A stretch of DNA of 9,306 nucleotides from VRUE01 sp035701465. Lineage in GTDB: Bacteria > Actinomycetota > Thermoleophilia > Solirubrobacterales > 70-9. Position numbers and translations under genes: made by a program. Below, piece after piece: positions 1 through 7,177 of the stretch (within the stretch, counting starts at the first letter, position 1; every line of letters starts with the position of its first letter). The stretch spans positions 1 to 9,306 of the forward strand of contig DASSMU010000130.1 in assembly GCA_035701465.1 (NCBI GenBank), written 5' to 3'. The notes beneath the pieces were generated by a model, which did not search any database, had not been told where the DNA came from, and saw nothing but the letters and a program-made list of their open reading frames with translations.

Positions 1-634
1 GATCCCCTCCCTGCACCAGCACTGCCTCTACTACGGGCTGGAGGAGATAGAGGATCTCGCCGCCGCCCTGGAAGCGGAAGAGGACCGGGCCCGCGGGCGC
101 CGCCTGCCCCGCCGCTGCGCCCACCCCTGGATGCTCCGCTACCGGCACGTCTACAAATATGCTGCCCAGGTGCAGCGCTACTTCGACGCCTTTGGCCGCT
201 CGTGCTGCCACGTCGTCGTCTACGACGACTTCCGGGCCGATCCCGAGGCGGCGATGGAAGGGCTTCGCTCCTTCCTCGAGCTTCCCGCCGTCGATCCGGC
301 GGTCGAGACCGGTGCCCCCGCCCCGGCGAGCGTCCGGGCGAACCGCGCCCGGCGGGCGCGGAGCCGCCGCCTCAGCGCCCTGCTCACCGATCCGCCGCCG
401 GCGATGAGGCGCGTCGTCCGGCGCCTGACGCCGCAGTCGCTGCGGCGCCGGGTCGCCGACGGCGTGCTGGCCGCCAACACGGCCGGCGCCGGGCGCACCG
501 AGGTCGACCCCGAGGTGCGCGCCGGGCTGGCGGCCGATTTCGCCGTCGAGGTGGAGCTGGTTTCCCGGCTGCTGGATCGCGACCTCGGCGCCTGGCTTCT
601 CCCTCCCCGGGAGGCCGCGCGAGCGGCCGAGTAG
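1..634 (+). CDS. Sulfotransferase family protein, 3' part only (start lies before the window)
   Basis: The frame is open from base 2 to the TAG at 632-634, giving 210 visible residues; the true start is upstream, and the ATG at 131 is internal because family-typical sequence precedes it. The visible part begins IPSLHQHCLYYGLEEIEDL, followed by a run rich in Glu and Arg, then YKYAAQVQRYFDAFGR and HVVVYDDF before a helix ending FLEL. This is the second half of the PAPS-dependent sulfotransferase fold seen in bacterial NodH-like proteins. The Ser in IPSLHQH probably lies in the 3'-phosphate-binding region; the N-terminal 5'-phosphosulfate loop is missing from view. The expected role (family knowledge) is moving sulfate from PAPS to a hydroxyl, here probably of a glycan given the next genes. 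The tail after about residue 110 is Arg-rich and less conserved. The next gene begins 3 bases after the stop, which fits an operon. The acceptor is unknown. Confidence 0.85.
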   Translation, partial: IPSLHQHCLYYGLEEIEDLAAALEAEEDRARGRRLPRRCAHPWMLRYRHVYKYAAQVQRYFDAFGRSCCHVVVYDDFRADPEAAMEGLRSFLELPAVDPAVETGAPAPASVRANRARRARSRRLSALLTDPPPAMRRVVRRLTPQSLRRRVADGVLAANTAGAGRTEVDPEVRAGLAADFAVEVELVSRLLDRDLGAWLLPPREAARAAE

Positions 635-637
635 CCC

Positions 638-1738
638 GTGCCCCGCATCGCCCACATGATCAGCACCCCCGCCGGCTACGGCGGCGCCGAGGCGGTGATG
701 GTCGCCCTGCTCCAGGGCGGCGCGGAACGCGGTTGGGAGCAGACCGTGCTCAACCCCTTCGCCCGCACGCCCCACGAGGACCTGGCCGAGCGCTGCCGGG
801 ACTTCGGCTACGAGGCGTTCACGGCGACCGGCTCCCGCCCGCTCGCCCTGCCCGCGACGGCGAGGTGGGCCCGCCGCAGGCTGGCCGAGCTGCGGCCCGA
901 CGTGCTGCAGGTCTACCTCACCCACGCCCTCGTGCTCGCCGCGGCGTTGCCGCGCCCGGAGGGCGAGGTGCGCGTCCTCAGTCACCAGCACGGGATGCAC
1001 TTCGAGGCCGCGGACCGCAGGCTCGCGGCGCTGGTCGACCGCCTGGCGGGACGCCGCTTTGACCACGTCGTCGCCTGCTCGGACTCGGTGCGGAAGTTCC
1101 TGGTAGAGAGCTACGGCTACCCGCCCGGGCGGGTCACCAGCATCCGCAACGGCTGGTCAGGAGCGCCGCTGAAACTGCGCCGCGAGTCGCGCCCGACGAT
1201 CGTCTGCACCGCCAACTTCAGCGCCGAGAAGGGTCACAGGGTGCTGATCGAGGCCTTCGCCACCGTGGCGGAGCGGATACCCGACTCGCAGCTGGTCCTG
1301 CTCGGGCGCGGCGCCGAGATGGCGGCGATGGAACGGCGGGCCGACGAGCTGGGTCTGGCCGATCGGGTCGTGTTCGCCGGCTTCCAGGACAGCATCTGGC
1401 CCTGGCTCGCCCGCGCCCACGTCTTCGCCCTCCCCTCCAACTACGAGTCGCTGGGCATCGCGGTGCTGGAGGGGATGGCCGCCGGGCTGCCGGTGGTGGC
1501 GACCGCCGTCGGCGGCGTCACCGAGCTGGTGCAACCGGGGGTGACCGGCGAGCTCGTCCCACCCGGCGACCCCGCCGCGATGGCCGCGGCCCTGGTCGCG
1601 GTCCTCGGCGACCCCGACACCGCGACGCGGATGGGCAACGCCGGGCGCGCCGCCGCCGAGAACGAGCGGATGAGCGCCTGCGTCGATCGCTACTTCGACC
1701 TCTACGAGAAACTGCTCTCCGAGCGAAGAGCCGCCTGA
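638..1738 (+). CDS. Glycosyltransferase family 4 (GT-B fold)
   Basis: This 366-residue protein has the usual GT4 length and both Rossmann halves. The N-terminal half opens with RIAHMISTPAGYGGAEAV, the glycine-rich GGAE loop after the first beta strand, and contains HQHGMHFE and CSDSVRKFLVE. The C-terminal donor-binding half holds NFSAEKGHRVLIEAF (K198), VVFAGF and the catalytic E-x7-E pair at E270 and E278 in NYESLGIAVLEGMAAGLPVVAT, followed by GGVTELV. Retaining transfer from a nucleotide sugar is family knowledge; donor and acceptor cannot be read from the sequence. No membrane segment is seen, so it probably acts at the cytoplasmic face. The GTG start at 638 sits 3 bases after the sulfotransferase stop with no good Shine-Dalgarno sequence, which suggests translational coupling. 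It starts exactly at the first beta strand, so a later start would damage the fold. Confidence 0.93.
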   Translation: MPRIAHMISTPAGYGGAEAVMVALLQGGAERGWEQTVLNPFARTPHEDLAERCRDFGYEAFTATGSRPLALPATARWARRRLAELRPDVLQVYLTHALVLAAALPRPEGEVRVLSHQHGMHFEAADRRLAALVDRLAGRRFDHVVACSDSVRKFLVESYGYPPGRVTSIRNGWSGAPLKLRRESRPTIVCTANFSAEKGHRVLIEAFATVAERIPDSQLVLLGRGAEMAAMERRADELGLADRVVFAGFQDSIWPWLARAHVFALPSNYESLGIAVLEGMAAGLPVVATAVGGVTELVQPGVTGELVPPGDPAAMAAALVAVLGDPDTATRMGNAGRAAAENERMSACVDRYFDLYEKLLSERRAA

Positions 1739-1739
1739 G

Positions 1740-2843
1740 GTGGCCGGCCGGGTCGTGATGTTCACGCCGACGCCCACCGGCGAGGGGGGCGCCGGCAAGC
1801 ACACCCGCACGATCGCCGGCGGCCTCGCCGATCGCGGCTGGGAGGTCACCGTGATCGCGCGCGGTCTCGGCGGGCGCCGGCCGCGGCGGTCGCGGATCGG
1901 GCGAGTCGACGTGATCGAGCTGCCCGGCTTCGGCAACCGGCTCGGCGCGGTCGCCTTCCTCCTCCTCGCCGTGCCGCTCGGCCTGCTGCGCGGACGCCGC
2001 GCCGTCTACGTCTCGCTCGAACTCGCCTCGCAGGGCCTCGTCGCCGCGACCTGCGCCACGCTCTCGCGACGGCCCTACGTCGGCTTCAGCTTCTCCAGCG
2101 GCCGCCGCGGCGAGATCGAGCACTTCCGCGCCTCCCGACTCTGGCCGCTGCGGCGGGCCCTGCTGCGCCGGGCCCGCTACCTGGTCGGACAGACGCCCGC
2201 CGCGGCGGCTGAGCTGCGCGCGATCGTCGAGGAGGAGCGGATCGCGGTGGTGCCGACCCCGGTCGAGGCGGTCGAGGCGCCACCGCTGAGCGGCGAGCCA
2301 AAGGTTCTGTTCACCGGCAGGCTGACGGGACAGAAGGGCCTGGACGGCCTGCTCGACGCCTGGGAGCTGGTCCTCGCACGCGTCCCCGCGGCGCGACTGA
2401 CGATCGCCGGCAGCGCCGGGGGCGGGGAAGGCTCGCTCTGGCCGCCGGTCGAGGAGGAGCTCAAGGCCCGCGTCGCCGCCTCGCCGCCGCTGCGCGACTC
2501 GGTCGCCTTCACCGGTTGGGTCGCCGACGTCAGCGATCTGCTCGCCGGCCACGACGTCTACGTCCTTCCCAGCCGCAGCGAGGGCATGTCCAACTCCCTG
2601 CTCGAGGCGGGCGCCTGGGGCCGGGTGATCGCAGCTTCCGACCTGCTCGCCAACCGCGCCGTCCTCGGCGAGGACTACCCGCTGCTCTTCGCAGTCGACG
2701 ACGCGGAGGCGATGGCCGAGCGCCTGGTCGCCGCGCTCGCAGACGAGGCCGCACGAAGGGACGCGATCGAGCGGATCGGCGCCCGCATGCCGGCCTTCTA
2801 CGCCGACGGGGTGCTCGACCGGATCGAGGCTCTTCTCTCGTGA
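1740..2843 (+). CDS. Glycosyltransferase family 4, second copy in the operon
   Basis: This is a 367-residue GT4 enzyme, paralogous in fold to the preceding gene but clearly diverged. Landmarks are VVMFTPTPTGEGGAGKHTR at the N-terminus, a hydrophobic stretch (AVAFLLLAVPLGLL) near residues 65-80 that may touch the membrane, FTGRLTGQKGLDGLLDAWE with K199, VAFTGWVADVSDLLAGHDVY, and the E-x7-E pair E281/E289 in SEGMSNSLLEAGAWG. The last helix region LFAVDDAEAMAERL is also family-typical. The GTG start at 1740 comes one base after the previous stop. An in-frame ATG at codon 7 (1758) is an alternative but would cut into the first beta strand, so GTG is preferred. It probably adds the second or third sugar to a lipid-linked glycan (inference from neighbours). 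The specificity is not predictable. Confidence 0.92.
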   Translation: MAGRVVMFTPTPTGEGGAGKHTRTIAGGLADRGWEVTVIARGLGGRRPRRSRIGRVDVIELPGFGNRLGAVAFLLLAVPLGLLRGRRAVYVSLELASQGLVAATCATLSRRPYVGFSFSSGRRGEIEHFRASRLWPLRRALLRRARYLVGQTPAAAAELRAIVEEERIAVVPTPVEAVEAPPLSGEPKVLFTGRLTGQKGLDGLLDAWELVLARVPAARLTIAGSAGGGEGSLWPPVEEELKARVAASPPLRDSVAFTGWVADVSDLLAGHDVYVLPSRSEGMSNSLLEAGAWGRVIAASDLLANRAVLGEDYPLLFAVDDAEAMAERLVAALADEAARRDAIERIGARMPAFYADGVLDRIEALLS

Positions 2844-2871
2844 GCCCCCCGCCACTACCATCGCAGCGCCG

Positions 2872-3636
2872 ATGCTGACATCGCTGAACCGCTCCCTGCG
2901 CCGGGCATACGGCCACCCGCTCCTATATATGGGGAGACGGCTCGAATGCCCGATCTGCGGTGGCAGGTTCCGCCGCATGCGCCACGGGCGCGGCCGCCGC
3001 GACGTACAGTGCCCGCGCTGTGGGTCCTACGAGCGCGTTCGCGCGCTCTGGCTCTTCCTCCGCGACCAGACCGACCTCGACCAGGGCGGGCACCGCGTGC
3101 TGCACTTCGCCCCGGAGCCGAGCATCGCGGCCGCGATCGAAGCGCTGCCGGGGGTCGAGTACGTCAGCGCCGACATCGCCCCCGGGGTCGCGATGGAGGT
3201 CGTCGACATCACCGCGATCCCCCCCAGCCTGGGTTCCTTCGACGTCGTCGTCTGCAGCCACGTGCTCGAGCACGTTCCCGAGGACCGCAAGGCGATGAGC
3301 GAGGTCTTCCGCGTGCTCGACCCGGGTGGCACCGCCTACTTCATGCAGCCCGTCGACTTCGGGCGGGCCGAGACCTACGAGGACCCGGCGGTCGTCGCCC
3401 CCGAGGAGCGGGTGCGCGCCTTCGGCCAGTTCAACCACGTGCGCGTCTACGGCCGCGACATCCGCGAACGGCTCGAGAGTGCCGGATTCGAGCTGTCCGA
3501 ACGCCGCTACACTGAGGAGTTGGACCCGGCGGACCGGGCTCGGTACGCGCTCCAGGATGGTGACGCGACCGCCCGCGAGGACGTCGTCTTCGTCGCCGCG
3601 AAGCCGATCCACCCGAGCGAGAAGACCGACCGATGA
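2872..3636 (+). CDS. Class I SAM-dependent methyltransferase with N-terminal Cys4 zinc ribbon
   Basis: The protein has 254 residues. A short basic N-terminus leads into a zinc ribbon with C26-x2-C29 (CPICGG) and C47-x2-C50 (CPRCGS), followed by YERVRALWLFLRDQ. The methyltransferase core follows: RVLHFAPEPSI takes the place of the usual glycine-rich motif I, then VEYVSADIAP (acidic end of beta 2), FDVVVCSHVLEHVPED (motif IV region of Methyltransf_11-type enzymes), VFRVLDPGGTAYFMQPV and FGQFNHVRVYG, and a last strand VVFVAAKP. This arrangement of ribbon plus HFAPE motif recurs in bacterial glycan loci (family recollection). The substrate is unknown; a sugar hydroxyl or amino-sugar is the natural guess here. 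The ATG at 2872 lies 28 bases after the previous stop, the longest gap in the operon, with no clear Shine-Dalgarno sequence. Its TGA overlaps the ATG of the ABC gene. Confidence 0.88.
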   Translation: MLTSLNRSLRRAYGHPLLYMGRRLECPICGGRFRRMRHGRGRRDVQCPRCGSYERVRALWLFLRDQTDLDQGGHRVLHFAPEPSIAAAIEALPGVEYVSADIAPGVAMEVVDITAIPPSLGSFDVVVCSHVLEHVPEDRKAMSEVFRVLDPGGTAYFMQPVDFGRAETYEDPAVVAPEERVRAFGQFNHVRVYGRDIRERLESAGFELSERRYTEELDPADRARYALQDGDATAREDVVFVAAKPIHPSEKTDR

Positions 3637-5429
3637 AGCTCCCGCGACTGCCCTCGGAGCCCGCCCGGAAGAAACCGCGCATCTGGCCGCGCATGAGCCT
3701 GCTGCTGGGTGGGCGCAAGGGCCTGGTGGCGGGGCTGATCGCCGCCTCGCTGCTCTCCGGCCTGACCGAGGCGGGGATCCTGGCGATCATGGCGCAGACG
3801 GCGACCTCCCTGGCGAACGGGTCCAGCCGGATCGACGTCTCGGTGGGCCCGCTGGACGAATCGGTGACGATCGGGGCGCTGCTCGCCTGCGGAGCCGTGC
3901 TGGCGCTGCTGCGCTTCGTCCTGCAGACGGTGCTCGCCGCGATCCCGGCGCGGATCGGGACCGACATGCAGGCGCGGCTGCGGCGCGAGCTCTTCGACGC
4001 CTTCACCCGTGCCTCCTGGGCCGTGCAATCGCGCGACCGCGAGGGCCACCTGCAGGAGCTGATGACCGACCAGATGGCGATCGCCGCGGCGGCGACGCTC
4101 TGGACGACGATGCTCCTCACCGCCGTCTTCACCTTCCTGATGCTGCTCGTCTCGGCGCTGGCGCTGGACCCGGTCGTCGCCCTGATCGTGCTCGCCGTCT
4201 CCGCCGGCCTGTTCGCGGTGCTGCGGCCGCTGGGCGCGCTGGGACGCCGCTTCGGGCGCGCCGTCTCGCAATCCTCGATGGAGCACGCCAGCGGGATCGG
4301 CGAGGCGATCCGGCTGACCGAAGAGACCGCGGTGTTCGGCGTCGCCGCGGCGCAGCGCGAGCGGATCAACCGGCTGATCGCCGAAATCCGCCACCCGGCC
4401 TTCCGCACGATGTTCCTCGCGCGACTGGTCCCCGGCGTCTACCAGAGCATGATCTACATCTTCGTCGTCGCCGGCCTCGCCGTCCTCTACTTCGGCGGCG
4501 CCGGCCAGGTCGGCTCGCTCGGCGCCGTCGTGCTGGTCCTGGTCCGGGCGAGCAGCTACGGCCAGCAGGCCCAGGGCGCGCACCAGTCCCTGCACCAGAC
4601 GCTGCCCTACCTGGAGCGCGTGCAGGAGGCCCAGCAGCGCTACATCGCCAGCATCGAGCCCGCGGGCACGCGGCCGCTGGAGAGCGTCAGCGCCCTGGCC
4701 TTCGAGGACGTCGAGTTCGCCTACAAGGAGGAGAGCCCGGTCCTGCGCGGGATCAGCTTCGAGGTCGAGCGCGGCGAGGCGATCGGGATCGTCGGGCCGT
4801 CCGGGGCGGGCAAGTCGACCCTGGTCCAGATCCTGCTGCGGCTGCGCTCCCCCGACCGCGGCCGCTACCTGATCGGCGGTGAGCCCGCGGCGAGCTTCGC
4901 CGCCGCCGACTGGCACAGGCTGGTCGCCTACGTCCCCCAGGAACCGCGCCTGCTGCACGCGACGGTCGCCGACAACATCCGTTTCTTCCGCGACCTCGAC
5001 GACGAGGCGATCGAGCGCGCCGCCCGGCTGGCCGGGATCCACGACGAGGTGACGAAGTGGTCCCAGGGCTATAAAACCGTGGTCGGACCGCGCGCCGACG
5101 CGGTCTCCGGCGGCCAGCAGCAGCGGATCTGCCTCGCCCGCGCGCTCGCCGCGCAACCCGAGGTGCTGGTGCTCGACGAGCCGACCAGCTCACTCGACCC
5201 CCACTCCGAGCAGCTGATCCAGCAGTCGCTGCTCGCCCTCCAGCACAAGCTGACGCTGTTCGTCGTCGCCCACCGGATGTCGACCCTGGACGTCTGCGAG
5301 CGGGTGATGGTGGTCGTCGACGGGCAGCTGGAGGGATTCGACTCGGCGAGCGCCCTGCGCAGCAACAGCGCCTACTACCGCTCGGCGACCGAGGTCGCGG
5401 CCGGCGCCGCCCTGCCGCAGGGCGGCTGA
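3633..5429 (+). CDS. ABC transporter, fused permease and ATPase (MsbA/PglK-like exporter or flippase)
   Basis: This 598-residue half-transporter has a six-helix membrane domain followed by one nucleotide-binding domain, the standard layout for exporters that work as homodimers. Hydrophobic segments lie near residues 30-54, 79-104, 156-178, 180-198, 272-289 and 295-312. The ATPase domain begins near 350 and is intact: Walker A GPSGAGKST (388-396, K394), Q-loop Q436 in YVPQEP, signature SGGQQQR (492-498), Walker B VLVLDEP with D515 and E516, D-loop SSLD, and switch H547 in VVAHRMST. Flanking glycosyltransferases suggest that it flips a polyprenyl-linked oligosaccharide outward, as PglK does, or exports a glycolipid, as MsbA does; that choice is inference. 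The ATG at 3633 overlaps the previous stop as ATGA. A weak purine run GAGAAG at 3619-3624, eight bases upstream, may help initiation. Confidence 0.94.
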   Translation: MKLPRLPSEPARKKPRIWPRMSLLLGGRKGLVAGLIAASLLSGLTEAGILAIMAQTATSLANGSSRIDVSVGPLDESVTIGALLACGAVLALLRFVLQTVLAAIPARIGTDMQARLRRELFDAFTRASWAVQSRDREGHLQELMTDQMAIAAAATLWTTMLLTAVFTFLMLLVSALALDPVVALIVLAVSAGLFAVLRPLGALGRRFGRAVSQSSMEHASGIGEAIRLTEETAVFGVAAAQRERINRLIAEIRHPAFRTMFLARLVPGVYQSMIYIFVVAGLAVLYFGGAGQVGSLGAVVLVLVRASSYGQQAQGAHQSLHQTLPYLERVQEAQQRYIASIEPAGTRPLESVSALAFEDVEFAYKEESPVLRGISFEVERGEAIGIVGPSGAGKSTLVQILLRLRSPDRGRYLIGGEPAASFAAADWHRLVAYVPQEPRLLHATVADNIRFFRDLDDEAIERAARLAGIHDEVTKWSQGYKTVVGPRADAVSGGQQQRICLARALAAQPEVLVLDEPTSSLDPHSEQLIQQSLLALQHKLTLFVVAHRMSTLDVCERVMVVVDGQLEGFDSASALRSNSAYYRSATEVAAGAALPQGG

Positions 5430-6395
5430 GTGGCCGGCGCCGCCCCGATGCTCACCGTCGGCATCCCGACCTTCGAGCGGCGCGAGATCGTCTGCCGGCG
5501 CATCGCCGACCTGATCGCCGCCGGCGTCCCGGAGCGGGTCGAGGTCCTGATCGTCGACGACGCCTCCGGGGACGGCACCCACGCCGCGCTCGAGCGCCTC
5601 TGCGCCGACACCGGAGTCCGGCTGCTGCGCAACGAGTCGAACCTCGGCTACGCCGGCAACGTCCTGCGGCTGTTCGAGGAGTGCCGCACGCCCTACCTGC
5701 TGGTCGCCGCCGACGACGACGCGGTCGTGGCGGACAGCCTGGCGCCACTCGAAGGGCTGCTGGAGGGGAGCGCGCCGGCCTTCGTCTCGACCGGGTTCCG
5801 CTTCGGCGAGGAGCTCTACCGCGGCGGGCGCGGGGACCGGCCGATCGAGCCCGCCGAGCTGCTCGCGGCGGGCTCGCATGCCCCCGGCCTCGTCTACCGG
5901 GTCGAGGAGTGCCGCGAGGCGCTCGCCGCCGTCGCCGCGCGCCTGGCGGCCGGCAGCGCGGCGGCGCGCGTCTACCCCCAGGTGCTGATCCTCGCCGGCC
6001 TGCTGCTCGCCGGCCGGCGCTGCCTGTGGTGGGAGCGCTGCGCGGTCGAGGGCGAGACCGGCCCCGGCGCGCCGACCGGCATCAGGGACGCCGCCGGGGC
6101 GCCCTACTACGACCTGGGGCCGCGCTGGGAGCAGGTCAAGGACCTGCTCGACTTCCTTGCCGAGGAGGGGGCCCGGGCGGGCGACCCCGAGACCGCGGGC
6201 GCGATGGCGGCCGTGGTCGAGGAAGGTCTCTTCTGGCGGCTGCGGGCGGGGATCGAGCACGAGCGCCCCGACCTGCTCGCCGCCTTCGACCGCTCGGCCG
6301 CCCGCTTCTACGCCGGCCGCTGGCGGCTGGACTCGCTGCGCGCACGAGCCCGCCGTGCCGCCGGCCGGCTCCGTTCGCCGGGGCGGCCACGGTGA
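5430..6395 (+). CDS. Glycosyltransferase family 2 (GT-A fold, abequosyltransferase-like)
   Basis: The protein has 321 residues with a clear GT-A nucleotide-sugar domain: LTVGIPTFERRE at the N-terminus, VLIVDDASGDGT (D43, D44), LLRNESNLGYAGNVLRLFE, and the metal-binding DDD at 95-97 in LLVAADDDAVV. The middle part (SHAPGLVYRVEECREAL and YPQVLILAGLLLAGRR) resembles the acceptor half of abequosyltransferase-like GT2 proteins. There is no multi-pass membrane domain, so it is not a processive synthase. The tail is Arg-rich. The first codon is GTG at 5430, directly after the stop of the ABC gene. An in-frame ATG at codon 7 (5448), just before the first beta strand, is an almost equally good start. 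It probably adds one sugar to the glycan handled by the ABC protein (inference). Donor and linkage are unknown. Confidence 0.92.
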   Translation: MAGAAPMLTVGIPTFERREIVCRRIADLIAAGVPERVEVLIVDDASGDGTHAALERLCADTGVRLLRNESNLGYAGNVLRLFEECRTPYLLVAADDDAVVADSLAPLEGLLEGSAPAFVSTGFRFGEELYRGGRGDRPIEPAELLAAGSHAPGLVYRVEECREALAAVAARLAAGSAAARVYPQVLILAGLLLAGRRCLWWERCAVEGETGPGAPTGIRDAAGAPYYDLGPRWEQVKDLLDFLAEEGARAGDPETAGAMAAVVEEGLFWRLRAGIEHERPDLLAAFDRSAARFYAGRWRLDSLRARARRAAGRLRSPGRPR

Positions 6396-7174
6396 CGGGG
6401 CCTGGTTCGAGCCTCCTGGCCCGACTGAGATATTCGGCAGCGGCCAGGCGAGCCAGGCGGACCCGAGACCGCGTCAGGCGATGGACGTTCGACCGGCCGC
6501 CGGTCAGGCTGCGCCCGCACCTCGTCGGGATCGGCGACAGCCACATCGGGGTCGTCCAGCGGGCCGTGGACTACGGTTATCTACGAGCGGCGGTGAGCAC
6601 CTGCCTGGTGCGCGGCGCGACCGCGCAGGGGCTTCACAACCCGAACAGCAAGACCGATTCGCTGCAGATATTCCGCGACAGGTGCGACGCGGCGCGAGCC
6701 TGGCAGATCCTGGTGTTCTCGTTGGGAGAGGTGGATTGCGGCTTTGTCATCTGGTACCGCGCGGAGAAGCACGGGGTCTCGATCGAGTCGCAAATTCAGC
6801 GCAGCCTCGCCGGTTACAGGGGCCTGCTCGCCAGGCAGCTCGACCTGGGCTTCCGCACGATGGTCCTCAGCGTTCCCCTGCCGACTATTCGCGACGGGCA
6901 GGACTGGGGCGAGATCGCAAACGCGCGCCGCGAGGTCAAGGCCACCCAGCGCGACCGGACCGAGCTGACGCTGGACTACAACGCTCGCCTGCAGTCGACC
7001 TGTGAGGAGATGGGAGCCGAGTTCCTCGACGTGACGACACCGACGCTCGACTCCGCCACCGGGCTCGTTCGCAGTGAATATCTCAACGAAACCCGGACCG
7101 ACCATCACCTCCACTACAAAAAGCACGCAAAGCTGGTGGGGGCAGCACTCAGCGAACGACTGGAGCCGCGCTAG
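6392..7174 (+). CDS. SGNH/GDSL-like hydrolase, putative glycan O-acyl esterase
   Basis: The protein has 260 residues from a GTG at 6392 that overlaps the previous stop as GTGA; the frame is open far upstream, but that part is a shadow of the GT2 gene. After a basic N-terminus, VGIGDSHIG places D49-S50-H51 at the block I nucleophile. VRGATAQGLHNPNS (73-86) looks like block II, FSLGEVDCG (G112-E113-x-D115-C116) occupies the usual block III region, and TDHHLHY (D237, H239) gives the C-terminal Asp/His. The His follows Asp by two residues, not three as in the classic DxxH. Family knowledge suggests a serve-type ester hydrolase or, less likely, an acyltransferase acting on a sugar. There is no signal peptide, so cytoplasmic action is likely. 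The gene has more A+T and many AGG, AGA, CTA and ATA codons than its neighbours, which may mean separate acquisition. Its stop is shared with the opposing gene. Confidence 0.78.
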   Translation: MTGPGSSLLARLRYSAAARRARRTRDRVRRWTFDRPPVRLRPHLVGIGDSHIGVVQRAVDYGYLRAAVSTCLVRGATAQGLHNPNSKTDSLQIFRDRCDAARAWQILVFSLGEVDCGFVIWYRAEKHGVSIESQIQRSLAGYRGLLARQLDLGFRTMVLSVPLPTIRDGQDWGEIANARREVKATQRDRTELTLDYNARLQSTCEEMGAEFLDVTTPTLDSATGLVRSEYLNETRTDHHLHYKKHAKLVGAALSERLEPR

Positions 7175-7177
7175 CGC
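7168..7177. other. Palindromic convergent junction with shared CTAG stop
   Basis: The 10-base perfect palindrome GCGCTAGCGC is centred on the CTAG at 7171-7174. Read rightward it holds the TAG that ends the SGNH gene (7172-7174); read leftward it holds the TAG that ends the alpha/beta hydrolase gene (7173-7171). The two trains therefore overlap by four bases, with no intergenic space for a terminator. Confidence 0.9.

Noticed and set aside
2921..2935. TATATATGG run resembling a -10 element
   Set aside because: It lies inside the methyltransferase coding sequence just before its zinc ribbon, with no matching -35 box at the right spacing.
1518..2978. 486-codon open frame on the minus strand
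   Set aside because: It runs antisense to two well-supported GT4 genes, has a low-complexity Asp/Gly/Arg-rich translation and no recognisable fold; long antisense frames are expected at this GC content.
3326..4882. 518-codon open frame on the plus strand in another frame
   Set aside because: It overlaps the ABC transporter in a frame that gives only an Arg/Ala/Pro-rich translation.
5069..5078. GCTATAAAAC run resembling a promoter element
   Set aside because: It is inside the ABC ATPase domain, encodes ordinary family sequence before the signature motif, and has no -35 partner.
3507..5156. 549-codon open frame on the minus strand
   Set aside because: It is antisense to the ABC gene, whose ATPase motifs are all intact; the translation is repetitive and acidic-basic without domain signatures.
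5190..6260. 356-codon open frame on the minus strand
   Set aside because: It is antisense to the ABC gene end and the GT2 gene, both supported by catalytic motifs.
5681..6391. Upstream extension of the SGNH gene in the same open frame
   Set aside because: This part is a low-complexity shadow of the GT2 gene; recognisable SGNH sequence begins only after the GTG at 6392.
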